The position numbers and the translations under genes are program-made. A stretch of 64,000 nt of DNA, taken from Dyella acidiphila. Lineage in GTDB: Bacteria; Pseudomonadota; Gammaproteobacteria; Xanthomonadales; Rhodanobacteraceae. The DNA lies in NCBI RefSeq assembly GCF_014863405.1, contig NZ_JACZZA010000012.1, positions 124,001 to 188,000 on the forward strand, in the 5' to 3' direction. The notes below the pieces were generated by a model. The model made no database searches, had not been told where the DNA came from, and was given only the letters and a program-made list of their open reading frames with translations. Positions 33,002 through 40,419 of the stretch are shown one piece after another; positions within the stretch are counted from its first letter, which is position 1, and every line of letters begins with the position of its first letter.

Positions 33002-33967
33002 TCAACGCAAGTCCGCCCGAAGTTCACGCACCCCTCGCCCCAGGCGCTCGCGCAACAGCGTCCGCAAGGTCGCGCCATCGGCATAACCCACTTCGGCGGC
33101 GATCGCTTCAAGGTCCATGCCGCTGCCCTGCACCAGTGCGCGTGCACGTTCGACGCGAAGATCCTGAAAATAATCGAGCGGCGATTTGCCGAGCACGGCT
33201 TGGCAGCGGCGTTGCAAGGTACGCGCGCTGGTCGCCAGGGCATCGGCCGCTTGCTGCAACGAAAAGCCATGCTTGAGTTGTTCGCGTGCCCAGCGCTCGA
33301 AACGCAGGATGAGCGGATCGGCTTGGGCCAGATGATTAGGAATGATGTACGGCGCTTGCGACGAACGAATGTCGGCGAGCAGATAGCGGGAGACCATGCT
33401 CGCAAGTTCGGGACTGCGCTGGCGTATCAGCCATAGTGCGAGGTCGAGATGCCCCATCGCGGCGCCGGCCGTCACCACATTTCCCGACGGTACCAGCATG
33501 CGCGATTCGTCGAGCGCGACCTTGGGATAGCGCTGCCGGAACAGCGGCGCGAGCCACCAGGTGGTGGTCGCCTGCTGGTGATCGAGCAAACCGGTTTCTG
33601 CCAGCACAAAGGATCCGATGCAGGACGCGGCAATGCGTGCGCCTTGGGCGTGCCACGCCAGCAATTGCGTCTTGGCATCCACCACGTCCTTCCGTGCAAG
33701 CGCGGGGATCAGCCGATCCGGCGTCGAGGTGTTCAAGGCGGCCACGATCACCCAATCGGGTTTTAAATTCGCCGTGATGGCTTGCACGGGCAAGGGCAGT
33801 CCCAGCCCCGACCGGACTTTCCTCCGCGTACCCACCAGCGACACTTCGAACAACGGGCCGCCACTTTTTTGCATGGCCGCAAAGCGGTTGGCGATACCGA
33901 ATGCATCGAGGATCACGGTGAGTCCCGTATCGAACACTCCGTCGAGGGCGAGCAGGGCGATGTGCAT
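33002..33967 (-). CDS. GlxA-type AraC regulator with DJ-1/PfpI domain
   Basis: A 321-residue regulator. Residues 1-~180 form a DJ-1/PfpI-like domain with the nucleophile-elbow region GARIAASCIGSFVLAETGLL, and residues ~215-315 carry two AraC helix-turn-helices (SLQQAADALATSARTLQRRC, LEAIAAEVGYADGATLRTLL). It is divergent from the small gene at 34076; the 108-base gap has a perfect inverted repeat two bases from this start codon, suggesting autoregulation. A DJ-1 family enzyme lies just beyond, a frequent association for GlxA-type regulators, which often respond to nitrogen compounds or reactive aldehydes. The ligand is unknown. Confidence 0.9.
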   Translation of the reverse strand: MHIALLALDGVFDTGLTVILDAFGIANRFAAMQKSGGPLFEVSLVGTRRKVRSGLGLPLPVQAITANLKPDWVIVAALNTSTPDRLIPALARKDVVDAKTQLLAWHAQGARIAASCIGSFVLAETGLLDHQQATTTWWLAPLFRQRYPKVALDESRMLVPSGNVVTAGAAMGHLDLALWLIRQRSPELASMVSRYLLADIRSSQAPYIIPNHLAQADPLILRFERWAREQLKHGFSLQQAADALATSARTLQRRCQAVLGKSPLDYFQDLRVERARALVQGSGMDLEAIAAEVGYADGATLRTLLRERLGRGVRELRADLR

Positions 33968-33969
33968 GG

Positions 33970-33998
33970 CGTAAATGACCCTAAAGTTGTCATTTACG
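33970..33998. promoter_or_regulatory. Perfect inverted repeat CGTAAATGAC / GTCATTTACG
   Basis: Ten-base arms at 33970-33979 and 33989-33998 with a 9-base spacer, between the divergent GlxA-type regulator and the small gene at 34076. The left arm begins two bases from the regulator's start codon, so binding would block that gene's expression. The likely binder is the regulator itself. Confidence 0.6.
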
Positions 33999-34075
33999 AC
34001 GATACCCCGATAGCCGGTCGAAGACTAGATTGCTGCTCGTTGCAGCACCTACTCCCAACCGACGAGGAACTCCCC

Positions 34076-34366
34076 ATGAAAGTCATGGCTATTGCCGTCC
34101 CCAACGCCGCCCTCACTCCCGAAGTGCTCAAGCCGCATATGCCGGGCGAAGTGCACGACACACTGAAGCTTTATCTCGACGGCAAAGTCGAGCAGTTCTG
34201 GTTTGTGGAAAAGTCCGGCCCGATCTTTCTGATGAATGTCGATTCGCTTGAGCAGGCCAAGGCCACGCTGGATGCGCTGCCGCTAGTGGCTTCGGGCCTG
34301 ATGAGCTACGAGCTGAAGCCGGTCGGACCGCTGATGCCGCTGGGGCGGTTGATTCCTGCGGCGTAA
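34076..34366 (+). CDS. Small cytosolic protein, muconolactone isomerase/YCII-like fold suspected
   Basis: A 96-residue protein beginning MKVMAIAVPNAALTPEVLKP. Its pattern (beta strand, Pro-rich turn, helix, FWFVEKSGPIFLMNVDSLEQ, AKATLDALPLVASGLM) resembles small alpha/beta-barrel dimeric proteins of the muconolactone isomerase or YCII kind. A longer in-frame opening from 33782 is rejected because it runs antisense into the regulator gene. It is divergent from the GlxA-type regulator and probably its target. No catalytic residue can be assigned, so I leave the function open. Confidence 0.68.
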   Translation: MKVMAIAVPNAALTPEVLKPHMPGEVHDTLKLYLDGKVEQFWFVEKSGPIFLMNVDSLEQAKATLDALPLVASGLMSYELKPVGPLMPLGRLIPAA

Positions 34367-34449
34367 GGGTTTGCACGAAGGGAGCAGGGTGCTTTCCATT
34401 TAAGGCAAGCACTCTGCTCTCGATGCTCAGAAGTCGGCTGGCCGATATG

Positions 34450-35142
34450 TCACGCGGCTGCCTTGGTCGCGTTCATCACGCTCAGCAGCGCCTTCGCAGT
34501 AGCTTCCGACGAAGCCGGATTCTGCCCGGTAATCAGGCGCCCATCGGTGACGGTGAAGCTCTGCCAGTCGGGCGCCTTTTCATACAGGCCGCCGAGGCGC
34601 TTGAGTTCGTCTTCCACCAGGAACGGCACCACCTTGGTGAGGCCGACGGCTTCTTCTTCGGAATTGGTGAAGCCGCTTACCCGTTTTCCTTTGACCAGGG
34701 GTTCGCCCTTGTACATCACATGGTGGAGCACGCCCGGTGCGTGACAGACCAGGGCAATCGGCTTGCCGCTGCTGTAGAAATCTTCGAGCAGCTTGATCGA
34801 GACCGGGTCTTCCGCCAGATCCCACATCGGCCCATGGCCGCCGGGATAGAACACGGTGTCGAAGTCCTTGGCCGATACCGTGGCGAGGCGCACGGTGTGG
34901 GCCAGTACATCCTGCGCTTGCTTGTCCGCTTTGAAGCGATCCTGTGCCGGCGTCTGGTTGTTGGGGTCGTCGCTCTTGGGATCGATCGGCGGTTGTCCGC
35001 CCTTGGGCGAGGCGACCGTCACCTGCACGCCGGCGTCGGTGAAGACGTAATACGGGGCCGCAAATTCTTCCAGCCAGAAGCCGGTTTTCTTGCCGGTGCT
35101 GCCCAGGATGTCGTGGGAGGTCAGGACCATGAGGATTTTCAC
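34450..35142 (-). CDS. DJ-1/PfpI family protein, Hsp31/glyoxalase-III-like
   Basis: A 230-residue protein with the DJ-1 superfamily elbow ALVCHAPGVL (Cys133) and the preceding PGGHGPMWDLAEDP, which is typical of Hsp31-type members that convert methylglyoxal to lactate without cofactor or repair glycated proteins. The N-terminal KILMVLTSHDILGSTGKKTG and GFWLEEFAAPYYVFTDAG contain the conserved Glu of the E-C-H triad. It probably protects against reactive aldehydes in the cytosol. It converges on the small gene at 34076 and lies near the GlxA-type regulator, which may control it. The isolated Cys and family signatures make the assignment firm; the exact reaction is inferred. Confidence 0.88.
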   Translation of the reverse strand: MKILMVLTSHDILGSTGKKTGFWLEEFAAPYYVFTDAGVQVTVASPKGGQPPIDPKSDDPNNQTPAQDRFKADKQAQDVLAHTVRLATVSAKDFDTVFYPGGHGPMWDLAEDPVSIKLLEDFYSSGKPIALVCHAPGVLHHVMYKGEPLVKGKRVSGFTNSEEEAVGLTKVVPFLVEDELKRLGGLYEKAPDWQSFTVTDGRLITGQNPASSEATAKALLSVMNATKAAA

Positions 35143-35258
35143 GCGGGTTCTCCTGATGTGATTGCTGCAGATGCCATGCTCGGCTCCGCCATGGGGCGGC
35201 CTGGCTTTGAAGAGACATGGTTGAGAACGAGTAACCGCGAGTTATGCGACCAGGCGTG

Positions 35259-35287
35259 TTACCGCGCTGAAAAGAGTCCGTTATAGT
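35259..35287 (+). promoter_or_regulatory. Candidate sigma-70 promoter of the TonB-like gene
   Basis: TTACCG (35259-35264) and TATAGT (35282-35287) with a 17-base spacer, 49 bases upstream of the start codon at 35336. The -10 is close to consensus; the -35 is weak. Confidence 0.5.
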
Positions 35288-35335
35288 CAGCCGCGGCGCA
35301 GCTGCAGGGGCGCGCCAAGCCATTAGGGGATGGTG

Positions 35336-36661
35336 ATGAAGAAGCTGGCAGTGGCGCTTGCGATGGCATGCGCCGGATCGGTGCTGTGGGTGCCCAGTAC
35401 CGTGGCGCAAGGCATCGACCAAGGCGGGGCGGTTGCGCCGGTAAGCCAGGCTGGTTCGGGCGCCTGGCCGGTGGTCCTGACAAAGCCGACCGATATTCAC
35501 AACTGGGGTGACTGGTCCCGCTATCTCACCGGCTTGGTCTGGCAGCAGTCGCATACCACGCTCTTGAGATATCGCGCTTACCAGCTGTTCGTGCCGGCGG
35601 GGAATGACAGCGAAGACGTGGGTGGCCGCCAGCGGCAGCTGGAAAATGTAAGGAACATTCTGGCCAGTGGCATCAAGCCCGGCCTTATCGTCGTTACCTT
35701 TGGCGGCCCTTCTTCGCAGGCGACCGCCGACTTTATCCTCACTGCATTCAAGGATATGCCGCCGCGTTCGCTGCGCGGCGTGGCCATGATGTTTGTCGGC
35801 CTGGAGGCCGACAAAGCGCGCGTGTTTGCGCGCTGGCAGGCCTGCGGCGCCAGTACGCATTTTGTCGATCTGCAGAGCAATTCGTATGAGCCGAGGCAGC
35901 TTCCGGTAGTGCCGGCGGAATCCTATTTCGTGATGCCGCCTCCTCCGCCGCCCCCGCCACCACCTCCGGCCCCCATCCCGCCGCCGGCGGCCATCGGCAC
36001 TTCCGATACGGCAGGCAATCCACATCAAAGCCAGGCGCCGATCTATCCGGGGTTCGAGGCGGTGTACGGCATCGAGGGCAGGACGATGCTGCTGATCCTG
36101 GTTGGCAAGACCGGCCAGCCGGAGGACATCAAAGTTGCAGAAAGTTCGGGGCAGCGCGATCTGGATCGGGCTGCGATCGATGCCGCTATCCATTGGCGCT
36201 TCCACCCTGCGATCAAAAACGGCACGGCGGCGGATGGCTATGTGCGCATACCCGTCTCGTTTAACACCGACTCCAGTACGGATGAGCAGTGGCCACGTAG
36301 CTATCTCGGCGCGGACCTGGTGTGGGATGAAACGCCGCTTCCTTACGCCTCGGTCGGCGAAGCGATGAACGCGGTGGCGACGCAAGTTCATGAACCTGCC
36401 TACGACGACCACAAAAAGCACTTTCAATCTTATGCGGTCTACAGCGAAGACGGCCGCATGCGCGAGCGCTGGTATTTCATGGACGTCAGCTCGCCCAAGG
36501 CGATGGCCGTGCGCTACAGCTTTGTCGGCACGGCAGAGCATCCGCACATCCAGGTATCGGCCTTGTGCGACGACGCTGCGGTATGCAGGAACCGCAAGTC
36601 CTGGATCACCGGCGCCCCGCATTCGCTGAGCTTGGCTCGCAAGGGTAACGCTGCGGCCTGA
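35336..36661 (+). CDS. Secreted protein with polyproline hinge, central TonB C-terminal-like domain and extra tail
   Basis: A 441-residue protein. It starts with a cleavable-looking signal peptide (MKKLAVALAMACAGSVLWVP, then STVAQG), then a ~170-residue domain I do not recognise, an 11-Pro run near residue 205, a TonB C-terminal-like fold (GRTMLLILVGKTGQPEDIKV, AIDAAIHWRFHPAIKNG), and ~125 more residues with a Cys pair (LCDDAAVCRNR). Classical TonB has an uncleaved N-terminal anchor and ends with this fold; here it is internal and the protein is apparently exported. ATG 35336 is preferred over 35330 because AGGGGA then sits at proper spacing. It may be a periplasmic TonB-box competitor or simply reuse the fold. 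Confidence 0.75.
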   Translation: MKKLAVALAMACAGSVLWVPSTVAQGIDQGGAVAPVSQAGSGAWPVVLTKPTDIHNWGDWSRYLTGLVWQQSHTTLLRYRAYQLFVPAGNDSEDVGGRQRQLENVRNILASGIKPGLIVVTFGGPSSQATADFILTAFKDMPPRSLRGVAMMFVGLEADKARVFARWQACGASTHFVDLQSNSYEPRQLPVVPAESYFVMPPPPPPPPPPPAPIPPPAAIGTSDTAGNPHQSQAPIYPGFEAVYGIEGRTMLLILVGKTGQPEDIKVAESSGQRDLDRAAIDAAIHWRFHPAIKNGTAADGYVRIPVSFNTDSSTDEQWPRSYLGADLVWDETPLPYASVGEAMNAVATQVHEPAYDDHKKHFQSYAVYSEDGRMRERWYFMDVSSPKAMAVRYSFVGTAEHPHIQVSALCDDAAVCRNRKSWITGAPHSLSLARKGNAAA

Positions 36662-36746
36662 AGCACTGGCCAGTGGGCAGTCGTTACCGTATCGCGCGGA
36701 TTACAACGTGGCGCGCACTGTCATGAGCGCGCCATCGTGGATGCAA

Positions 36747-36944
36747 TCAGGCCTCGGATGACAGCCGTTTTTCTGCCTTCGTTTCGAGTGCCTGGGCGAT
36801 ATTCAGGCTGATCTCGGACAGGCGCTCGACCCAGTCCATGTTGACCGGCGTCTTGTGTTCGGATGCATTGGCGAACATGGTGGCCAGTGCAGGTCCCATG
36901 ATGACGGCAGCGCGGTCGGCCAGCTTCGACGAAGCTTCGGACAT
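36747..36944 (-). CDS. Small conserved-looking cytosolic protein
   Basis: A 65-residue protein, MSEASSKLADRAAVIMGPAL and so on, ending KRLSSEA. A strong ribosome site (AAGGAGAT) lies 6-8 bases upstream of the ATG at 36944, which is the main reason to call it real. It is largely helical and amphipathic, with no Cys and no membrane segment. I do not recognise a family. It stands alone between the TonB-like gene, on which it converges, and the MarR gene, which reads the same way. Confidence 0.65.
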   Translation of the reverse strand: MSEASSKLADRAAVIMGPALATMFANASEHKTPVNMDWVERLSEISLNIAQALETKAEKRLSSEA

Positions 36945-37044
36945 TTCCAGATCTCCTTGATAACTGGCCCCCTGCCAGCGCAGCGCATTATAGCAATGCA
37001 GCCTGTGACACTTATGTCTGTGTTGGCGTTTGGAGCAAGCCGGC

Positions 37045-37500
37045 TTACGGTGCGCTGCGTTCTTCCACCATCCGGTCGAGGTTCTGGTTCAAGCGCTGCA
37101 GCAAGTGGACCAGGGTTGCAGCTTCCTGCTTGCTGAAGCCGGCAAGTACTTGCTCGCGATCGGCATCCAGCGCCTGGCGCAGTTTCGGCAACCTGGCTTT
37201 CGCGTTGCGCGTCAAGGAGACCAGGCTGCTGCGCCCGTCCTCCGGATCGGGACTACGTTCGATCCAGCCATCGCGCTCCATCCGCGCCAGCGTCTGCGCC
37301 ATCGACGGCTGTTCCACCTTGGCGTGCTGCGACAAATCCTTTTGTGACAACTGGCCGCCCTCGCGCAGCAAGTACAGCACCGGCAGCTGGCCGATGCGGA
37401 AGCCCAGCGGCTTTACGCGCTGCTCGCCCAGCCAGGCGAAGCTGCGCGCGGCCATGTTGACCAGCGGGGCGGGATTGGTGAACAGGTTCCAGTCGGTCAT
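37045..37500 (-). CDS. MarR family transcriptional regulator
   Basis: A 151-residue winged-helix regulator: the recognition helix region is LSQKDLSQHAKVEQPSMAQT and the wing contains the conserved DPEDGRSS. MarR proteins bind palindromic sites as dimers and release DNA on binding phenolic or antibiotic ligands. It is divergent from the TetX-like monooxygenase gene across 71 bases that contain two palindromes sharing ATAG/CTAT half-sites over the promoter. A drug-inducible repressor of the monooxygenase is the straightforward reading. Confidence 0.92.
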   Translation of the reverse strand: MTDWNLFTNPAPLVNMAARSFAWLGEQRVKPLGFRIGQLPVLYLLREGGQLSQKDLSQHAKVEQPSMAQTLARMERDGWIERSPDPEDGRSSLVSLTRNAKARLPKLRQALDADREQVLAGFSKQEAATLVHLLQRLNQNLDRMVEERSAP

Positions 37501-37511
37501 GGCTCGGTCAC

Positions 37512-37549
37512 TTGCATAGGAGGCTATGCATCTATATATAGGTTCCTAT
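37512..37549 (+). promoter_or_regulatory. MarR-type operators over the TetX-like gene promoter
   Basis: TGCATAG (37513-37519) and CTATGCA (37524-37530) pair around GAGG; a second palindrome, ATAGG-TT-CCTAT, covers 37538-37549. A promoter reading right fits into the same bases: TTGCAT (37512-37517), 17-base spacer, TATATA (37535-37540). Operators overlap the -35 and follow the -10. Confidence 0.6.
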
Positions 37550-37571
37550 TCAATTTAACGGGTGCCCTTCC

Positions 37572-38720
37572 ATGACACAACAACCGCGCATCGCCATCAT
37601 CGGCGCCGGCCCCGGCGGCCTCACCCTGGCGCGCACGCTACATCTGGCCGGCATGGCCGTTACGGTGTTCGAGCGGGAGGCGCATGCGCTGGCCCGTCCC
37701 CAGGGCGGCACGCTGGATCTGCATGTGGAATCGGGCCAGCTGGCGCTGACGCGGGCGGGGCTGGGCGAAGCGTTCCTGCGCATCGCGCGCTACGAGGACC
37801 AGGGCAGCCGCCTGTATGACAAGCACGGCACGTTGCTGTTTGCAGACGATGATGTGACAGGCATCGACCGACCGGAGGTAGATCGCACGGCGCTGCGGAC
37901 GATCCTGCTCGAATCGCTGCCGGCACAGCTCGTGCGCTGGAATCACGAATTGCGCGAGATGCGGCTGGGCGAGGACGGAACGTCCGAGCTGGTGTTTGCG
38001 CAGGGCACGGCAGGGCCGTTCGATCTGGTGGTCGGTGCCGATGGCGCCTGGTCGCGGATCAGGCCGCTGGTTTCGCCTTACCTGCCGCAGTACAGCGGTA
38101 TCACTTTTATCGAGTTCGGCATCGACGAGGTCGACCATCGCCACCCTGCCATCGCGGCCCTGGTCGGGCGCGGCAAGATCGGCGTGGAGGCCGATGGCAA
38201 GGGGCTGATCGTGCAGCGCAACGGCAATGGGCACTTGCGTGGCTATGCGGTGTTCCGTGTGCCGGTCGCGTGGGCGGAGCAAAATTTCGACGTCGCGTCG
38301 CCGGTTGCTGCGCGCGCCCGGCTGCTGGCCGAGTTCGACGGCTGGGCGCCGGAAATCCTGGCGCTGATCCATGCATCCAACGAGCAGATGGCGGTGCGCT
38401 CCATCCATGCGCTGCCGGTAGGCCATCAATGGGTGCATCGACGTGGCGTCACGTTGCTGGGCGATGCGGCACATCTGATGTCGCCGTTCGGCGGGGAAGG
38501 GGTGAATGCGGCCATGCTGGATGGCTCGGAATTGGCCCGTCAGTTGGTGGCCTGTGCCAATTGGGACGAAGCAGTGCGCCGCTACGAGGCCGAGATGTTC
38601 GTGCGGGTGGTGGCGCCTGCGCGGGATGCGGCCGAAGCGGTGGCGACCGAGCTATCGCATGTGGGGCCGGCGTTGACCTTGCAGCATCTGATGGAGCATG
38701 CACGGCAGCATGCCGCGTAA
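37572..38720 (+). CDS. TetX-like FAD-dependent monooxygenase (tetracycline-destructase family)
   Basis: A 382-residue flavoprotein close in length to TetX (388). Besides IAIIGAGPGGLTLARTL and GDAAHLMSPFGGEGVNAAM it contains the TetX-type block GGTLDLHVESGQLALTRAGL, DRPEVDRTALRTILLESL, and DLVVGADGAWSRIRPLVS. TetX hydroxylates tetracyclines with NADPH and O2 and so inactivates them. From memory of TetX the resemblance runs along the whole chain, although many substrate-pocket positions differ, so the true substrate may be another polycyclic compound. A divergent MarR gene probably controls it. It is the third and most TetX-like of three FAD monooxygenases here. Confidence 0.85.
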   Translation: MTQQPRIAIIGAGPGGLTLARTLHLAGMAVTVFEREAHALARPQGGTLDLHVESGQLALTRAGLGEAFLRIARYEDQGSRLYDKHGTLLFADDDVTGIDRPEVDRTALRTILLESLPAQLVRWNHELREMRLGEDGTSELVFAQGTAGPFDLVVGADGAWSRIRPLVSPYLPQYSGITFIEFGIDEVDHRHPAIAALVGRGKIGVEADGKGLIVQRNGNGHLRGYAVFRVPVAWAEQNFDVASPVAARARLLAEFDGWAPEILALIHASNEQMAVRSIHALPVGHQWVHRRGVTLLGDAAHLMSPFGGEGVNAAMLDGSELARQLVACANWDEAVRRYEAEMFVRVVAPARDAAEAVATELSHVGPALTLQHLMEHARQHAA

Positions 38721-38734
38721 CCCTTAGCCAATAC

Positions 38735-40321
38735 TCATGCCTCGCGGGTAGCGATGCCCGCCTGATTGAGCAACTGCTCGAGCGGTTCCAGCCACGGCCG
38801 AAACTTCTCCCAGCGTCCCACTGCACGCCGATGCATCGGCTCGCGCACCTGGGCCGTGCTGGCGGTGGCCACGGCGGACGTATTGCGCTGGAAGTCGAGG
38901 CAGGCGTCGTGCCAGGGCAGTTCGCAATGCGCGAGCAGTTGCCGCGTCGTGGTTTCCTGCTCCGCCACCAGCGTTTCGTAACTCACCTGCAGGATGCGGC
39001 CGGGCAGCACCGTATGCCAATGCGCCATCATCCGCTCGAACTGGATGTAGAAACGGCCGATGTCGAGCAGGTCGAAGCTATAGCCATGGAAGGCGGAACT
39101 TTCCATGAAGGTTTCGCGGAAATTGCTCAGGCACGTATCCAGCGGATGGCGACGCAGGCAGATGATCTTGGCCTTCGGCAACGCCTTGGCGATCAGGCCG
39201 AGGTAGAGAAAATTGTGTGGCAGCTTGTCGATAAAGTGCGGCTTGATCGCGGTTTGCGGACGGGTGCTGTCGACGTAGCGCAGGCCCAGGCGCTCCCAGT
39301 CGTAGCGTTGCGAGTGAGCGATCAGCTCCGGACCCAGGCGCGCCGCTACGCCCGCGGGCGCGAGGCGTTCCAGCTGCACGCCGAAATTCATCAGCTCGCC
39401 GGCGGCATATACCTGCGGATGGCTGGACAGAATGCGCTCGACCAGGGTGGTGCCCGAGCGCGGCATGCCGACGATAAAGATCGGCTCGTCGCTGCCATAA
39501 CCCGTACCGCCCTGGATCGGCGCAGGAAACGCCTTGATCAGCGCATCCACCATCGCGCTGTCTTGCCCGGGCTGATAATCCACGCGCTTGCGCGCAGCCG
39601 CCTTGCCCAGGCTGAGGTGTTCGAACGCCCGGGCGAAATCGCCCAGATCTTCGTATTCCTTGCCTAGCGCGCTGTGCAGGTGGATCTGCGCATCGGCGTC
39701 ATCGGCATGCGCCGCGAGCAAGGCATGCAGGGCCGCGAGATGGTTGTGGTCCGCGGTCTGCCGGTGCAGCCGGGAGCGCAGGCCGTAGGCGGCCCAGTAG
39801 CTGGGCATGCGCGCCAGGCAGGCATCGAAATGCGTCTCGGCCTGGGCAAGGTCGCCGGTGAACGTCGCCGTCACTGCCAGATTGAAATGGCTGCCCGCAA
39901 GTTCCGGCGCCTGCGCCACCGCGCGTTGAAACAGCACATGCGCGCGCTCGTGCGCGTTGCATTGCATGTAGACGCTGCCCAGCGCATCCAGCGTCGAGGG
40001 ATGGGCCGGCGTGAGCGCATAGGCGATGTTGGCAATCTGCAACGCTTCGGTATAACGCTGCGCCTGTGCCAGGGCGCGGGCGAAATGGGTGGTGTATTCG
40101 GCGCTTTTGGCGTTGAGCCCCACCGCGCGGTTCAAATGCTCCAGGGCGCGATTGAGCTGACGCGTGTCCAGGCAGGCCAGCCCGGTGAGGTAGTGCGCCT
40201 GCGCGTGGTTGGGGTCCATCTGCGTGACCTGCAGCGCGAGCTGCCCGGCCTGCGCGGGATTGCCTTGTGCATAGGCCTGCGTCGCTTCGCTCAGCAAGGC
40301 CTGGATGGATGAAGTGCTCAT
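38735..40321 (-). CDS. TPR-repeat sulfotransferase
   Basis: A 528-residue two-part protein. Residues 1-~250 are tetratricopeptide repeats (AHYLTGLACLDTRQLNRALE, HPSTLDALGSVYMQCNAHER). Residues ~275-520 form a sulfotransferase with the PAPS 5'-phosphosulfate loop PIFIVGMPRSGTTLVERILS and the 3'-phosphate motif CLRRHPLDTCLSNFRETF. Such fusions resemble bacterial relatives of tyrosyl-protein or glycan sulfotransferases. The start is set at 40321 because residues before it (an Arg-rich run) are not family-like. It lies 98 bases after the GH125 gene on the same strand and might be co-transcribed with the mannosidases. The acceptor is unknown; no PAPS-synthesis genes are in view. Confidence 0.88.
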   Translation of the reverse strand: MSTSSIQALLSEATQAYAQGNPAQAGQLALQVTQMDPNHAQAHYLTGLACLDTRQLNRALEHLNRAVGLNAKSAEYTTHFARALAQAQRYTEALQIANIAYALTPAHPSTLDALGSVYMQCNAHERAHVLFQRAVAQAPELAGSHFNLAVTATFTGDLAQAETHFDACLARMPSYWAAYGLRSRLHRQTADHNHLAALHALLAAHADDADAQIHLHSALGKEYEDLGDFARAFEHLSLGKAAARKRVDYQPGQDSAMVDALIKAFPAPIQGGTGYGSDEPIFIVGMPRSGTTLVERILSSHPQVYAAGELMNFGVQLERLAPAGVAARLGPELIAHSQRYDWERLGLRYVDSTRPQTAIKPHFIDKLPHNFLYLGLIAKALPKAKIICLRRHPLDTCLSNFRETFMESSAFHGYSFDLLDIGRFYIQFERMMAHWHTVLPGRILQVSYETLVAEQETTTRQLLAHCELPWHDACLDFQRNTSAVATASTAQVREPMHRRAVGRWEKFRPWLEPLEQLLNQAGIATREA

Positions 40322-40419
40322 GGCAAGCCCCGTGCTGCGCTGATCGAATCGATGCAGGCGCGCTCGGCGCCTGCGGCGCACAGAGTTTGCCGGAGCAACC
40401 GGCGAAAATCAGCTATCGA

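Noticed and set aside
34580-36622. A 680-codon minus-strand frame across the TonB-like and DJ-1 genes
   Set aside because: It crosses two well-supported genes in other frames and its translation is Arg-rich noise.
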